Shown here piece after piece: positions 15,797 through 25,507 of a stretch of DNA of 64,000 nucleotides. Origin of the DNA: Polaribacter vadi (GTDB lineage: Bacteria; Bacteroidota; Bacteroidia; Flavobacteriales; Flavobacteriaceae). The notes below the pieces were generated by a model that saw only the letters and a list, made by a program, of their open reading frames with translations, had not been told where the DNA came from and did not search any database. The stretch covers positions 100,558 through 164,557 of the forward strand of contig NZ_JAHKQL010000003.1 of the NCBI RefSeq assembly GCF_018861005.1, given 5' to 3'. The translations under genes and the position numbers were made by a program. Position 1 is the first letter of the stretch, and every line of letters starts with the position of its first letter.

Positions 15797-17899
15797 TTAA
15801 ATACTTTTTAAAGATTTTACGGTTAACTTAATTTCTGTGCCAATTTTTGGTTTAGAGATAATAGTAACTTTTCCATCAATTTCACTCATCCTTTTTTCCA
15901 TGTTAGATAAGCCATTGCCTAAATGCACTGTATTTAAATCAAAACCTTTACCATCATCAATTATAGAAATTGTACAATAATTGTTTGTTTCAGAAAGTGA
16001 AATTTTTATGTTTTTAGCATCAGCATACTTAATTGAATTATTAATGGCTTCTTGAATTACTCTAAAAACATTCATGCCAGTTAAAGATGAAAAATTAGAG
16101 TTTTTATCAATATTAAAGCCAATTTCAAATTCAGTTTTATCAACTGCATTTTTAGCTTTTTCTATAAATGATAAAACTCTAGTATGTAAATCTTCTACAG
16201 AAATTTGACTTTTATTCATTGCCCAAATTGTATCTCTTAGTTGATGAATTGTATCACCTGTAAAAGAGCTAATATTAGTTAATTTGTCTTTCAGTTTAGT
16301 GCTTGCATCTTTAGAAATATATTTTAAATTGTCTATAGATGAAATAATAAAAGTGAGTTGAGATCCAATATTATCGTGTAAATCTCTTGATATTCTTAAA
16401 CGTTGTTCTTGTAATCTATTTTGAGTTTTTATTTTAGAAAGTGCTTCTTTTAAATTAATTTCTTTTTGTAATTGTTTTCTTTTAAATTGATTTTTTTTAT
16501 AAACTCCAAAAAAGATGATACCCAAAATTATAACTGTAAATATTAAAATAATTAGATATAAAGTTCTGTTTTTAAGAGCTAATTCTTGTGCTAAAAGTTG
16601 TTTTCTTTGAACTATTATTTCTTTCTCTTTCTTTTCTGTTTTGTATTTTATTTCGAAATCAGAAATTTTTTCTTTGAGGGTGTTTTTAGTTAAATCCTTT
16701 TCAATATCATATTGTTTTTTAAAATATTGATACGCTTTTGTAAACTGTTTTTTTTCTGCATACAAAGAAGATAAGTTTTTGTAAACACTTGCATTATCTG
16801 ATGGATTATTAGCTTTTTCTATAATTGGTAAAGCTTGTAGTAGATAATTTTCTGCAATATTTAGATTTTTAAGTTTTAAATAATTTACACCTAAATTTAA
16901 ATATGTAATTCTTAAAGTTTGATTATCGTTTGCTTTTATAGCATCTGGTAGTATAGATTTATAAATTTCAATAGCTTTTTTTGGTTGATTTCTTACAGTT
17001 GCTAGTTGGGCAATTCCTGTTTTGTTAAATAATATAACTTTACCATAATTTATAGTATTGGCTATATTTAAAGACTTCTGATAATAATTTTCTGCTTTGC
17101 TATAAAAAGTAGTGTCATTCTCTTGCTCTCCAATTTCTTTATACATGCCTGCAACATTGTACAAACTGTTGGCAACATCAATTTGGCTAGTTCCATTTTT
17201 TTTAATTTCTAAAGCATTTAGATAAAATTCCAGCGCTTTTTCATATTCTTTCATGTCTTCGTAAATCAAACCTATATTGTTAAAAGATTTACCAAGAGCA
17301 GTAGAATCATTTAGTTTTTCTGCTAAAGAAATGGCTTTTTTATGCACATCTAAAGAGGCTTCAGCTTTTCCTAAATAAGACATTGCAAGTGCTTTATTGT
17401 TCAAAAATCGTAGTTGATCTTCATTTATATTTTCTTTTTCTGCCAATTCTAAAGCTTTAGAGAAATTGTTTAAAGCACCTTTAAAATCACCTTTGTAAAA
17501 ATGTAACACTCCAAAATCTCCATAATATTTGCTGTATAATTGGTAGTTGTAGTTTTCTTTTAATTTTGCCCAAGCTTTATTGTAGTTTTCTTCAGATTTG
17601 TTATAATCTCCTTTAACAATATAAAATTGTGCATATTTTAGAATTGCATTTATATAAGTTTTTTCTAAACTTGGTTTGTTTTTGGTTAGCTGTACTACTT
17701 CCTTAATATAATATTCTGAAGAATCTTTATTTTGATTAAAATAATTATCGATCAATAACATCATTGTGTTTGCTTTTTTGTCAATTTCTGATGTTGTTTT
17801 TAAGCTTTTTTTCAAGCTATCAATTTTTGTAGTTTGAGCTAAATTGATAGAACTATAGATTAGCAGTAATTGAAGAATAATGGTTTTAATTTTTTTCAT
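15797..17899 (-). CDS. TPR-containing sensor histidine kinase (HisKA_3 type)
   Basis: A 700-residue membrane kinase. A signal-like N-terminus (about 1-22) is followed by a long periplasmic TPR region (about 30-410) with repeats such as YYGDFGVLHFYKGDFKGALN and GLIYEDMKEYEKALEFYLNA, one membrane helix (LYLIILIFTVIILGIIFFGV, about 445-464), a HisKA_3 dimerisation domain with the phospho-accepting histidine in RISRDLHDNIGSQL, and a HATPase_c domain (N box FRVIQEAINNSIKYA, G1 box DDGKGFD, G2 GNGLSNM). It is cognate to the regulator encoded next. The ligand is unknown, but the TPR array points to peptide or protein sensing. Confidence 0.93.
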   Translation of the reverse strand: MKKIKTIILQLLLIYSSINLAQTTKIDSLKKSLKTTSEIDKKANTMMLLIDNYFNQNKDSSEYYIKEVVQLTKNKPSLEKTYINAILKYAQFYIVKGDYNKSEENYNKAWAKLKENYNYQLYSKYYGDFGVLHFYKGDFKGALNNFSKALELAEKENINEDQLRFLNNKALAMSYLGKAEASLDVHKKAISLAEKLNDSTALGKSFNNIGLIYEDMKEYEKALEFYLNALEIKKNGTSQIDVANSLYNVAGMYKEIGEQENDTTFYSKAENYYQKSLNIANTINYGKVILFNKTGIAQLATVRNQPKKAIEIYKSILPDAIKANDNQTLRITYLNLGVNYLKLKNLNIAENYLLQALPIIEKANNPSDNASVYKNLSSLYAEKKQFTKAYQYFKKQYDIEKDLTKNTLKEKISDFEIKYKTEKKEKEIIVQRKQLLAQELALKNRTLYLIILIFTVIILGIIFFGVYKKNQFKRKQLQKEINLKEALSKIKTQNRLQEQRLRISRDLHDNIGSQLTFIISSIDNLKYISKDASTKLKDKLTNISSFTGDTIHQLRDTIWAMNKSQISVEDLHTRVLSFIEKAKNAVDKTEFEIGFNIDKNSNFSSLTGMNVFRVIQEAINNSIKYADAKNIKISLSETNNYCTISIIDDGKGFDLNTVHLGNGLSNMEKRMSEIDGKVTIISKPKIGTEIKLTVKSLKSI

Positions 17900-17939
17900 A
17901 AAACAATAAGTATCAGGTAACCAATTTAAAGAAAAGATT

Positions 17940-18218
17940 TTAATTCAAAATTTCATCCAAAGAAAAATGAATGTTTATTAAAGAAACTTTAATGATTTTT
18001 ATTTTTTTTAAAATTGATTCTTCAATAAGTTCAACTTTTTTAGATTTATCTTTTAATAAATTAAACTGTTTATTTTCTTGTTGAATTTCTTTGTGAAAAA
18101 GTTCAATCTTTTTTTGTTCTATTTTTTTTAACTTGTTATAAGTAATACGAAACCAAACACTTAAAAGTAATGTTGTCATACTCATTAAATTTAGAGTTAA
18201 AATTAGTCTAGTAGTCAT
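17940..18218 (-). CDS. Small membrane-anchored coiled-coil protein
   Basis: A 92-residue protein with an N-terminal hydrophobic helix (LILTLNLMSMTTLLLSVWF, about 4-23) and a long lysine/glutamate-rich helix likely to form a coiled coil (KIEQKKIELFHKEIQQENKQ onward), ending in VSLINIHFSLDEILN. It lies 40 bases upstream of the kinase gene in the same direction and carries a TACG-N8-CGTA dyad about 60 bases before its start, so it is likely the first gene of the two-component operon. I do not recognise the family; modulation of the kinase is a guess. Confidence 0.6.
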   Translation of the reverse strand: MTTRLILTLNLMSMTTLLLSVWFRITYNKLKKIEQKKIELFHKEIQQENKQFNLLKDKSKKVELIEESILKKIKIIKVSLINIHFSLDEILN

Positions 18219-18277
18219 AATTTTTTTCTTTAGTTATTTTTTTGTCTAAAAATCATTGAAATTACATCAAAAAAAAA

Positions 18278-18293
18278 TACGACTAATGCCGTA
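18278..18293. promoter_or_regulatory. Candidate operator TACG-N8-CGTA (site 1)
   Basis: TACGACTAATGCCGTA inside a larger A-tract/T-tract dyad (18271-18300). It matches the site at 19440-19455 at 13 of 16 positions and lies about 60 bases upstream of the small coiled-coil gene. It also follows the 18328 stop and could act as a terminator for that gene on the minus strand; the two roles are not exclusive. Confidence 0.45.
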
Positions 18294-18327
18294 TTTTTTT
18301 CCCTTTCACAACATTTAATTTTTATGT

Positions 18328-19383
18328 CTATTTTAATTTAGGTAATATTTCGTCTAATTGATTTTCTAAAAATGCATTACAAGCATTATAAAAGCCTTGT
18401 GCATATTTATCTCCATCAACTTCAATCCATTTTGTGGTTGTAGAATAACGATCAGCTTTAGCATCTAAGTAATTAGAAAACGTGGTAAAAGAAGTTGGTA
18501 CAAAAGAACCTTGTTTTTGGTATGCAACAATTTTTTGTTTTTTTACAATATCATTAATTTCTAAATCTTCTTTTAAACTACCAGTATAATTAGCTTGTAC
18601 TTGATCATAAAAAGCAATATTAGAATTTACACGATGTACATCAGATGCTCCTTTTATTTTTACAGAACCAAATAATTTACCTAAAGTAGATTTTTTTTCT
18701 TTAAATTTTTGAGGAATGGTAATTGCGTATTCTCCTGCCAAACGTAAATTTGTTTTAATTTTTACCTTTGCAGCTCTTCCTTTCATCCAATCATTACCAG
18801 ATTCAGAGAAAATTACGTATAAATTTACATCAGCAACAATTACATTGCCTAGTTGTTTTGCAAGTTTAGGTTGTATATTCCACCCCAAACCCAATAAACC
18901 TTTTTTCTTATGATAAAAAGTATAATTTTCTGGTACACAAGTAATAATTCCTGTAAGGTTTTCTATTAAATTAGGCCCCGTTGTTTTGTCCCAATCTTTA
19001 ATAGCATCAACTTTTGCAACTTCTTCTGTAGTAATAATTTCATAACCTCCATCTTCTAATTTTTTCATGTAATTTTTATACAGCAAATTTGTTTTCTCTT
19101 GCATTAATTTTCCGTCAATACCACTTAAACCAACTGCGGCTTTTGCTGTTGCACTACTATTGTTGCCACCAATTCTACCTCCATTTCCTCCAGCTTTAAA
19201 GTCTATTGCTTCTTTATATACTTCAAAATTTACATTAAAAGAATTTATATAGATTCTTTTAGATGCTTTTTTCATCGTTTTAAATGCCCACTTTTTGTTA
19301 GTGGTTTTTAAATTACCAATACTTTGAGCACTTAAAGAAAGTGTTAAACATATAAGGCTAATTGAAAATAGTAATTTTTTCAT
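18328..19383 (-). CDS. Secreted protein of unknown family
   Basis: A 351-residue protein with a clear signal peptide (about 1-19, ending in LSLSAQS). The mature protein has a glycine-rich stretch (FKAGGNGGRIGGNN, about 63-76), strands such as NVIVADVNLYVIFSESGNDW and a tail rich in helix (YAQGFYNACNAFLENQLDEI). I see no catalytic motif, lipobox or sorting domain. Upstream is a perfect dyad (19440-19455) of the same type as that found ahead of the two-component operon, so the protein may be the regulated output of that system. The family is not recognised. Confidence 0.7.
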   Translation of the reverse strand: MKKLLFSISLICLTLSLSAQSIGNLKTTNKKWAFKTMKKASKRIYINSFNVNFEVYKEAIDFKAGGNGGRIGGNNSSATAKAAVGLSGIDGKLMQEKTNLLYKNYMKKLEDGGYEIITTEEVAKVDAIKDWDKTTGPNLIENLTGIITCVPENYTFYHKKKGLLGLGWNIQPKLAKQLGNVIVADVNLYVIFSESGNDWMKGRAAKVKIKTNLRLAGEYAITIPQKFKEKKSTLGKLFGSVKIKGASDVHRVNSNIAFYDQVQANYTGSLKEDLEINDIVKKQKIVAYQKQGSFVPTSFTTFSNYLDAKADRYSTTTKWIEVDGDKYAQGFYNACNAFLENQLDEILPKLK

Positions 19384-19439
19384 TTTATGATTTTTAAAAG
19401 TTACCCTACAAAAATCTTTAATAATGAAAGTTAAGACAA

Positions 19440-19455
19440 TACGTCAAATGACGTA
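19440..19455. promoter_or_regulatory. Candidate operator TACG-N8-CGTA (site 2)
   Basis: TACGTCAAATGACGTA is a perfect inverted repeat, and with the flanking A and T the symmetry extends to 18 bases (19439-19456). It lies 57 bases upstream of the secreted-protein start at 19383, a natural operator position. Its 16-base frame and centre (AATG) are shared with 18278-18293. Confidence 0.55.
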
Positions 19456-19482
19456 TATTTTAAATAAATAAGGAAGATGTTT

Positions 19483-20433
19483 TTAGAATTTGATAAAAGA
19501 AAACGCTTTCTGAATTTTATCTTTTTTTGCTTCTAAATTTTTAAGAAACTGTTGATGTTGTTCAGAATTCTCATTAAAAGGTCTGTGTAAAATTCCTTTT
19601 TGAATTGCATCAATTGTAGCCATTGTTGGTTTAGATGCTTCAGAAAACCAAGTTGCTACAAACCTTTCCCAAATATAATTTACAGCAGTTTTATTCGGAT
19701 GAATCATATCTTCTGTATAAAAACGATAATCGCGTAATTCATCCATCATAATTTCATAAGAAGGAAAATAATGTGTGTTTTTTCTTTCATCAATTACTTG
19801 ATGTATAGCTGTAATTAGGTGGCTTTTACTTTGTGTGTTTTCTATAAAACCATCCTTTAAATGTCTTACAGGCGAAACTGTAAACAAAATTGTTACATTC
19901 TTATTTAAAGATTTTATCAATGCAATTGTTGAAGCTAAACTTTCTGTAATTTCATTAACAGATAAGAGTTCTTTTAAGAATTTTTTTTGCGGAATTTTAT
20001 GGCAATTAGCTACAATTTTATCACTTTCAATATATCTGTAAACCCAAGAAGTGCCCAATGTAATCACAATATGTGATGCTTCCTCTAATTTTTTATTTGT
20101 TACTGTAATTGCTGAATTTAAATGATTTAATATCTCACTTTTATCTAAAGAACTTAAGCTAGAATGTGCATCAAAAGAATGCCAAATTTCATTTTGATAA
20201 ATTAAATCTTCTTCAACATATTTTTTTTGGTTGATAGCATTTGTGATTAAGTTTTCTATTGCAATAGGATGAAACAAAATACCAAACGGATTTTGAGATG
20301 ATTGAAACTTAAAATAGTTTAATTGATGACCAATATTATCAGAAAAGCAAGAGCCAAACAACAACAGTTTAGAGTTGTAATTAATTTGGGCTCTAGTTTC
20401 TTTTTTAATGGCGATTTTTGTTTGTAGTTTCAT
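19483..20433 (-). CDS. GSCFA domain protein
   Basis: A 316-residue protein with the motif that names the family, LLLFGSCFSDNIGHQLNYFK (residues about 24-43), followed by NPFGILFHPIAIENL. The GDS/SGNH-hydrolase-like order is visible: the serine in GSCFS, VITLGTSWVYRY (about 122-133) and the C-terminal DMIHPNKTAVNYIWERF with an Asp-x-x-His pair. Proteins of this group are probably hydrolases acting on carbohydrate or lipid esters, but no substrate is established. It follows the 38-residue microprotein by 20 bases and so ends the alaS operon. Confidence 0.87.
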   Translation of the reverse strand: MKLQTKIAIKKETRAQINYNSKLLLFGSCFSDNIGHQLNYFKFQSSQNPFGILFHPIAIENLITNAINQKKYVEEDLIYQNEIWHSFDAHSSLSSLDKSEILNHLNSAITVTNKKLEEASHIVITLGTSWVYRYIESDKIVANCHKIPQKKFLKELLSVNEITESLASTIALIKSLNKNVTILFTVSPVRHLKDGFIENTQSKSHLITAIHQVIDERKNTHYFPSYEIMMDELRDYRFYTEDMIHPNKTAVNYIWERFVATWFSEASKPTMATIDAIQKGILHRPFNENSEQHQQFLKNLEAKKDKIQKAFSFIKF

Positions 20434-20453
20434 TTCTATAAAAGTGAATTTTA

Positions 20454-20570
20454 CTATTTATCAAATAAAAACGAACTTACATACCAAATTCCAAGACCAG
20501 AAAGAATCAAGACAATTAAGATGATAAAAAGTATAATAAAAAAAGAAAATTTACTCTTTATTTTTTTCAA
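20454..20570 (-). CDS. 38-residue membrane microprotein coupled to alaS
   Basis: A short frame starting with TTG (20570-20568) that overlaps the alaS stop TGA by two bases and ends at TAG 20454. The predicted product begins with a basic segment (KKIKSK), continues with one hydrophobic helix of about 20 residues ([20 protein letters not shown]) and ends [11 protein letters not shown], a textbook single-span architecture. The next gene starts 20 bases downstream, so the whole alaS-GSCFA gap is occupied. There is no ATG, and coupling to alaS termination is inferred from the overlap. It could be a chance frame, but positive-inside topology and exact fit argue for a real gene. Confidence 0.5.
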   Translation of the reverse strand: MKKIKSKFSFFIILFIILIVLILSGLGIWYVSSFLFDK

Positions 20571-23185
20571 ACTATATATTCTTTTGCCTTTTCTAAAACT
20601 TTAGGTATTCCTCCAGGATTTTTACCTCCAGCAGTAGCAAAGAAAGGTTGGCCTCCTCCACCTCCGTGAATTAATTTACCCAATTCTCTAACTACAGTTC
20701 CTGCATTATAACCACGTTCGTTGGCTAATTCTTTAGAAATATAACAAGTTAACATTGCTTTGTCTTTTTTAGGTGCAGTAGCAAATAATAAAAATAAATT
20801 CTGATGTTCTTTACCCAAACCAAAAGCTAAGTTTTTAATTCCGTTTGCGTCTAAATCTACTTTAGTTGCTAAAAACTGTACTCCGTTAATTTCTTGCAAT
20901 TGATTTTTAATTTCTCCTGATAAATTTTGTGCTTTTTCTTTTAGCAGTTGCTCAACTTGTTTTTGTAAATCAGCATTTTCATCTTGTAATTTTTGAACTG
21001 CTTTTACAGGGTCTTTTGCATTGTTTAATAAATCTTTTACTTCGAATAAAGTTCTGTTATTATCAAAATAAAAATCTTTAACAGCATCATTTGTAATTGC
21101 TTCAATTCTTCTGATTCCTGCAGCAACAGCACTTTCAGATTTAATTTTAAAATGCCAAATATCACCAGTATTTTTTACGTGAGTTCCACCACAAAGTTCT
21201 ATAGATTTACCAAATTTAATTGCTCTAACAGTATCTCCATATTTTTCGCCAAATAATGCCATTGCTCCATCAGCAATTGCCTTTTCCATGGTAATATTTC
21301 TACTTTCTTCTAAAGGTAGTTTGCCAGAAATACGTGCATTTACAAAGTTTTCTACATCACGTAATTCATCAACAGTTAATTTAGAAAAATGAGAAAAATC
21401 GAAACGTAAATATTTAGAATGTACAGCAGAGCCTTTTTGCTCTACATGTATACCTAAAACTTCTCTTAAAGCTTGATGTAAAAGGTGAGTGGCTGTATGG
21501 TTACACTCAGTTCTGTAACGTTGTTTTTTATCTACATTTGCTTTAAAATGAGCATTTATATTTTCGGGTAAATTTTTAGTAAAATGAATAATTACATTGT
21601 TTTCTTTTTTGGTATCAAGAATATAAATAACATCGCCATTTGCATTTTCTAAATACCCTTTATCACCAACTTGCCCTCCACCTTCTGGATAAAAAGGAGT
21701 TAAATTAAAAACTAATTGATACATTGTTCCGTCTTTTTTAGAAGTAACTTTTCTGTATCGTGTAATTTTTACATTGGCTTCTAAAAAATCATAACCAATA
21801 AATTCTTGTACATCATCATCAACTAAAACTGTCCAATCTTCTGTAGACATTTCGCTTGCTGCACGAGATCTGTTTTTTTGTTTTTGCAATTCTGTTTCAA
21901 AACCTTTTTCATCTAAAGTATATCCTTTTTCTGATAAAATTAAAGCAGTTAAATCTATAGGGAAACCAAAAGTATCATATAATTCAAAAACTTTATCGCC
22001 AGAAATTTCTTTTGTTTTTGCTGATGCAATAATACCATCTAACAAAACCAAACCTTGGTCTAAAGTGCGTAAAAATGAAGTTTCTTCTTCTTTAATTACG
22101 TTTTCTATCAGTTGTTTTTGGGCTTTTAATTCTGGGAAAGCTGTTCCCATTTTTTTACTTAAAACATCAACTAATCTATAAATAAAAGGTTCTTTTTTAT
22201 CTAAAAAAGTAAAACCATATCTAACAGCTCTTCTTAAAATTCTACGAATTACATAACCAGCACCTGTGTTGCTTGGTAATTGACCATCAGCAATAGAAAA
22301 AGCTACAGCTCTAACATGATCAGAAATTACACGAGTTGCAATATCTTGTTGTTCGTTTTTGCCATATTTAGTATTGGTAATGGTTTCTATTTCTCTTATA
22401 ATTGGTGTAAAAACATCAGTATCATAATTCGATTGAACATCTTGTAAAACCATACACAAACGTTCAAAGCCCATTCCTGTATCTATATGTTTGTTTGGTA
22501 AATCTTCTAAAGAACCATTGGCTTTTCTATTATATTGCATAAAAACCAAGTTCCAGATTTCTACAACTTGCGGATGATCTTCGTTTACTAAAGTTTTACC
22601 ATCTACTTTTGTTTTTTCTTCTGCAGAGCGAATATCAACGTGAATTTCAGAACAAGGTCCACAAGGTCCTTGCTCTCCCATTTCCCAAAAATTATCCTTT
22701 TTGTTTCCTTTTAAAATACGATCTTCAGAAATAAATTGTTTCCATAAATCGTAAGCCTCTGTGTCCATACCTAAATCATCAGCATCATCAGAACCTTCAA
22801 AAACGGTTACATATAAAATATCTTTATCAATTTTGTAAACCTCAGTTAACAATTCCCAAGCCCAAGCAATAGCTTCTTTCTTAAAATAATCGCCAAAAGA
22901 CCAGTTACCTAACATTTCAAATAAAGTATGGTGATACGTATCGTAACCAACTTCTTCTAAATCGTTATGTTTACCAGAAACACGCAAACATTTTTGTGAA
23001 TCTGTAATTCTATTCTTTTTAGGAGTTCCATTACCTAAAAAGTATTCTTTAAAAGGCGCCATTCCAGAATTAACAAACATTAATGTTGGATCGTCTTTTG
23101 TAACCATTGGTGCAGAAGGAACTACTAAATGAGATTTTTCTTTAAAAAAGTTTAAAAAAGTAGCGCGAATTTCTTGAGATTTCAT
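20567..23185 (-). CDS. alaS: Alanyl-tRNA synthetase
   Basis: An 872-residue cytoplasmic class II synthetase that charges tRNA-Ala, of full family length. The catalytic domain has [34 protein letters not shown] and the motif 3 region DTGMGFERL. The editing domain shows [13 protein letters not shown] (HxxxH) and [13 protein letters not shown] (C-x-x-x-H), which hydrolyse mischarged Ser/Gly-tRNA. A coiled coil and the glycine-rich C-Ala domain ([14 protein letters not shown]) complete it. The leader contains a 6-base dyad (23198-23211) close to the start codon. Confidence 0.98.
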   Translation of the reverse strand: MKSQEIRATFLNFFKEKSHLVVPSAPMVTKDDPTLMFVNSGMAPFKEYFLGNGTPKKNRITDSQKCLRVSGKHNDLEEVGYDTYHHTLFEMLGNWSFGDYFKKEAIAWAWELLTEVYKIDKDILYVTVFEGSDDADDLGMDTEAYDLWKQFISEDRILKGNKKDNFWEMGEQGPCGPCSEIHVDIRSAEEKTKVDGKTLVNEDHPQVVEIWNLVFMQYNRKANGSLEDLPNKHIDTGMGFERLCMVLQDVQSNYDTDVFTPIIREIETITNTKYGKNEQQDIATRVISDHVRAVAFSIADGQLPSNTGAGYVIRRILRRAVRYGFTFLDKKEPFIYRLVDVLSKKMGTAFPELKAQKQLIENVIKEEETSFLRTLDQGLVLLDGIIASAKTKEISGDKVFELYDTFGFPIDLTALILSEKGYTLDEKGFETELQKQKNRSRAASEMSTEDWTVLVDDDVQEFIGYDFLEANVKITRYRKVTSKKDGTMYQLVFNLTPFYPEGGGQVGDKGYLENANGDVIYILDTKKENNVIIHFTKNLPENINAHFKANVDKKQRYRTECNHTATHLLHQALREVLGIHVEQKGSAVHSKYLRFDFSHFSKLTVDELRDVENFVNARISGKLPLEESRNITMEKAIADGAMALFGEKYGDTVRAIKFGKSIELCGGTHVKNTGDIWHFKIKSESAVAAGIRRIEAITNDAVKDFYFDNNRTLFEVKDLLNNAKDPVKAVQKLQDENADLQKQVEQLLKEKAQNLSGEIKNQLQEINGVQFLATKVDLDANGIKNLAFGLGKEHQNLFLLFATAPKKDKAMLTCYISKELANERGYNAGTVVRELGKLIHGGGGGQPFFATAGGKNPGGIPKVLEKAKEYIV

Positions 23186-23197
23186 AAAAAAGAAGTT

Positions 23198-23211
23198 TCC
23201 AACAAGTTGGA
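23198..23211 (-). promoter_or_regulatory. Dyad in the alaS leader
   Basis: TCCAACAAGTTGGA, two 6-base arms separated by AA, ends 13 bases before the alaS ATG; a second hairpin (arms AACTGCT/AGCAGTT) lies at 23234-23255. E. coli AlaS is known to bind a palindrome near its own promoter, so a control role is possible, but nothing here proves it. Confidence 0.25.
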
Positions 23212-23268
23212 TTTTGTTAATTTATTTTTAAAAAACTGCTATAAAATAAGCAGTTGTAAAACATTTTG

Positions 23269-23276
23269 TAAATTTG
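23269..23276 (+). promoter_or_regulatory. -7 promoter element for the M23 peptidase gene
   Basis: TAAATTTG fits TAnnTTTG and lies 69 bases before the ATG at 23345. No well-spaced -33 TTG was found, so this is tentative. Confidence 0.35.
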
Positions 23277-23322
23277 TTTGTTCTTTAAGTAAGGTTATTT
23301 AAATATAACGTTACAAAAAACA

Positions 23323-23330
23323 CAAAAATA
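23323..23330 (-). promoter_or_regulatory. -7 promoter element for alaS
   Basis: The plus-strand CAAAAATA is TATTTTTG on the minus strand, a match to TAnnTTTG. It would give alaS a leader of about 130 bases that includes both dyads described above. Confidence 0.35.
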
Positions 23331-23344
23331 GTATATTTAAGAAT

Positions 23345-24307
23345 ATGGCAAAAGTAAAATATTATTATGATGAGAATACTCTTTCTTACAGAAAAATTGC
23401 TGTAAAAAAGAGTGATAAGTATCGTAAAGTAATATTTAGTTTTTTAGGAGTAGTTTTAATTGCATTTTTTGGTTTTATCGGTTTTAGTCAAATTTTAATG
23501 TCGCCCTCTGAACGAGCTCAAAAAAGAGAGTTAGAAAATTTAAAACTACATTACGAACTTATTGAAAAAAGATTAGAAGAGAGTTCTTCTATATTATCTC
23601 AATTACAAGAAAGAGATAATAATATTTACAGAAGTTATTTTGAGGCAAACCCAATACCAGAAGAACAGCGTAAAGCTGGTTTTGGTGGTGTAAATAGATA
23701 TAAAAACTTAGAAGGTTTTGATAATTCTGATTTAATTACCAAACTAACAAAAGAAGTAGATATTTTATCGAAACAAATGGTGGTGCAATCTAAATCTTTA
23801 GACGAAATTGTAGAACTTGCCAAAGAAAAGAAAGAAATGTTAGCTGCAATTCCTGCAATTATTCCTGTAAAAAAAGGAGATTTTTATGTGGCTTCTGGTT
23901 ATAAAATGAGAATGCATCCTATTTTAAAAATAAATAAGTTTCATAAAGGGATGGATTTTACAGCACCAAAAGGTACACCAGTTTATGCTTCTGGAGATGG
24001 TAAAATACATAGAGCACAAAGAAGTAGTACGTTTGGTAAAGTAATTTATATAGACCATGGTTATGGTTACAAAACCATTTATGCTCATTTAAGTAAAATG
24101 GTAGTTAAAAGACGCCAAGAAGTAAAAAGAGGAGACTTAATAGGTTATATTGGTAATACAGGTTTATCTGTGGCACCACATTTACATTACGAAGTACATA
24201 AAAATGATAGAGCTGTAAACCCTATAAATTTTTATTACGGAGATTTGTCTTTAGAAGAATTTGCTACTTTACAAAGAACATCAGAAGAAAGTCAGTCTTA
24301 TGATTAG
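23345..24307 (+). CDS. M23 family peptidase (LytM-type, membrane-anchored)
   Basis: A 320-residue envelope protein. One N-terminal membrane helix (VIFSFLGVVLIAFFGFIGFS, about 29-48) is followed by a coiled coil (about 55-90, RELENLKLHYELIEKRLEES) and a linker, then the M23 domain (about 175-295). Zinc ligands are visible: the His and Asp of KFHKGMDFTAPKGTPVYA and the HLHYEVH near residue 278. All four catalytic positions look intact, so it is probably an active peptidoglycan endopeptidase used in wall growth or division. It diverges from alaS and stands before a MerR-like regulator gene. Confidence 0.92.
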   Translation: MAKVKYYYDENTLSYRKIAVKKSDKYRKVIFSFLGVVLIAFFGFIGFSQILMSPSERAQKRELENLKLHYELIEKRLEESSSILSQLQERDNNIYRSYFEANPIPEEQRKAGFGGVNRYKNLEGFDNSDLITKLTKEVDILSKQMVVQSKSLDEIVELAKEKKEMLAAIPAIIPVKKGDFYVASGYKMRMHPILKINKFHKGMDFTAPKGTPVYASGDGKIHRAQRSSTFGKVIYIDHGYGYKTIYAHLSKMVVKRRQEVKRGDLIGYIGNTGLSVAPHLHYEVHKNDRAVNPINFYYGDLSLEEFATLQRTSEESQSYD

Positions 24308-24422
24308 TGTTTTTTAGTTTTAGAGATAAGAAACAAGAAAAAACTAAAGATGATAGATTGGATTTGGATTAAAAATCTGAAAAAATAATCTATTGTTTAC
24401 CTAAGCTTCTAAAAGTCTTTTT

Positions 24423-24430
24423 TAACTTTG
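24423..24430 (+). promoter_or_regulatory. -7 promoter element of the MerR-like gene
   Basis: TAACTTTG matches TAnnTTTG exactly and lies 20 bases before the ATG at 24450. The only nearby upstream TTG is too far away (27 bases) to be a normal -33 element. Confidence 0.45.
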
Positions 24431-24449
24431 AAAAACTGAAAATTGAAAA

Positions 24450-24779
24450 ATGCACATAGATTTACCCGAAAAACGTTATTACAAAATAGGTGAAGTAGCC
24501 AAAGCTTTTCAAGTAAATGCATCTTTAATACGTTTTTGGGAAAAAGAGTTTAGTATTATCAAGCCTAAAAAAAATGCAAAAGGTAATCGTCTTTTTACTC
24601 AAGAGGATATCAAGAATTTTAAGCTAATATTTAATTTAGTAAAAGAAAGAGGTTTTACTTTAGAAGGCGCAAAGCAAAAGCTTAAAAAAAATCCGGAAGG
24701 TATTTATAATAATCACGAAATTATTAGCAGATTAGAAAGCGTAAAAGCAGAATTGATTAAAATTAAAAATCAGTTGTAA
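24450..24779 (+). CDS. MerR family transcriptional regulator
   Basis: A 109-residue regulator. The winged helix-turn-helix is at the N-terminus: YYKIGEVAKAFQVNASLIRF, then WEKEFSIIKPKKNAKGNRLF and the second part TQEDIKNFKLIFNLVKERGF. The C-terminal helix (about 85-109) is a short dimerisation coiled coil and there is no cysteine-based metal-binding domain, so it is not a metal sensor. It has its own promoter. The regulon is unknown; the M23 peptidase and LemA genes on either side are candidates by position only. Confidence 0.9.
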   Translation: MHIDLPEKRYYKIGEVAKAFQVNASLIRFWEKEFSIIKPKKNAKGNRLFTQEDIKNFKLIFNLVKERGFTLEGAKQKLKKNPEGIYNNHEIISRLESVKAELIKIKNQL

Positions 24780-24894
24780 CAAATGTTTATTTGTTGTGTC
24801 TAATCCGTAGGAAAACGTCTGTTATTTTTTAGAATCTAAAGAATAATCGATAATATTGTAACACAAAAAATCAATCAATTAAAATATAGAAATT

Positions 24895-25491
24895 ATGAAA
24901 AAATGGTTAATTCCAGTAATAATTATAGCAGTTTTAGCTTTTTATGGATACAGCAGAGCAAAAGGATTTAATAATGATGCAGTTGTTTTACAAGAAGATG
25001 CAAAAACAGAATGGTCTAATGTAGAAAGTGCTTACCAACGTAGAAACGATTTAATTGGTAACTTAGTAAAAACGGTTCAAGGAGCTGCAGATTTTGAAAA
25101 AAGTACACTAACAGAAGTAATTAATGCAAGAGCAAAAGCAACATCCGTAAACATTAATGCAGGAGATTTAACACCAGATAAATTAGCACAATTTCAACAA
25201 GCACAATCTGGTTTAACAGGGGCATTATCTAAATTATTAGTTTCTGTAGAACGTTACCCAGATTTAAAAGCAAATGCAAATTTCTTAGAATTACAAAGTC
25301 AGTTAGAAGGTACAGAAAACAGAATAAATGTTGCTAGAGATCGTTTTAACGAAGATGTAAATAAATACAACAAACACATTAAAATTTTTCCAAATTCAAT
25401 ATTTGCTGGTTGGTTTAATTTTGATGAAATGGCTAGATATAAATCTAACCCAGGTTCTGAAAATGCAGTTGATGTAAATTTCGAATTTTAA
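24895..25491 (+). CDS. LemA family protein
   Basis: A 198-residue protein with one N-terminal membrane helix (WLIPVIIIAVLAFYGYSRA, about 3-21) and an extracytoplasmic helical bundle. Family landmarks are EWSNVESAYQRRNDLIGNLV, TVINARAKAT-like sequence, LKANANFLELQSQLEGTENR and INVARDRFNEDVNKYN. The function of LemA is unclear; it is found with TPM proteins in many Bacteroidota, as here, where two TPM genes follow at 16 bases and with a one-base overlap. The three form an operon. Confidence 0.94.
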   Translation: MKKWLIPVIIIAVLAFYGYSRAKGFNNDAVVLQEDAKTEWSNVESAYQRRNDLIGNLVKTVQGAADFEKSTLTEVINARAKATSVNINAGDLTPDKLAQFQQAQSGLTGALSKLLVSVERYPDLKANANFLELQSQLEGTENRINVARDRFNEDVNKYNKHIKIFPNSIFAGWFNFDEMARYKSNPGSENAVDVNFEF

Positions 25492-25507
25492 TTTTTAAAT
25501 CACATAA

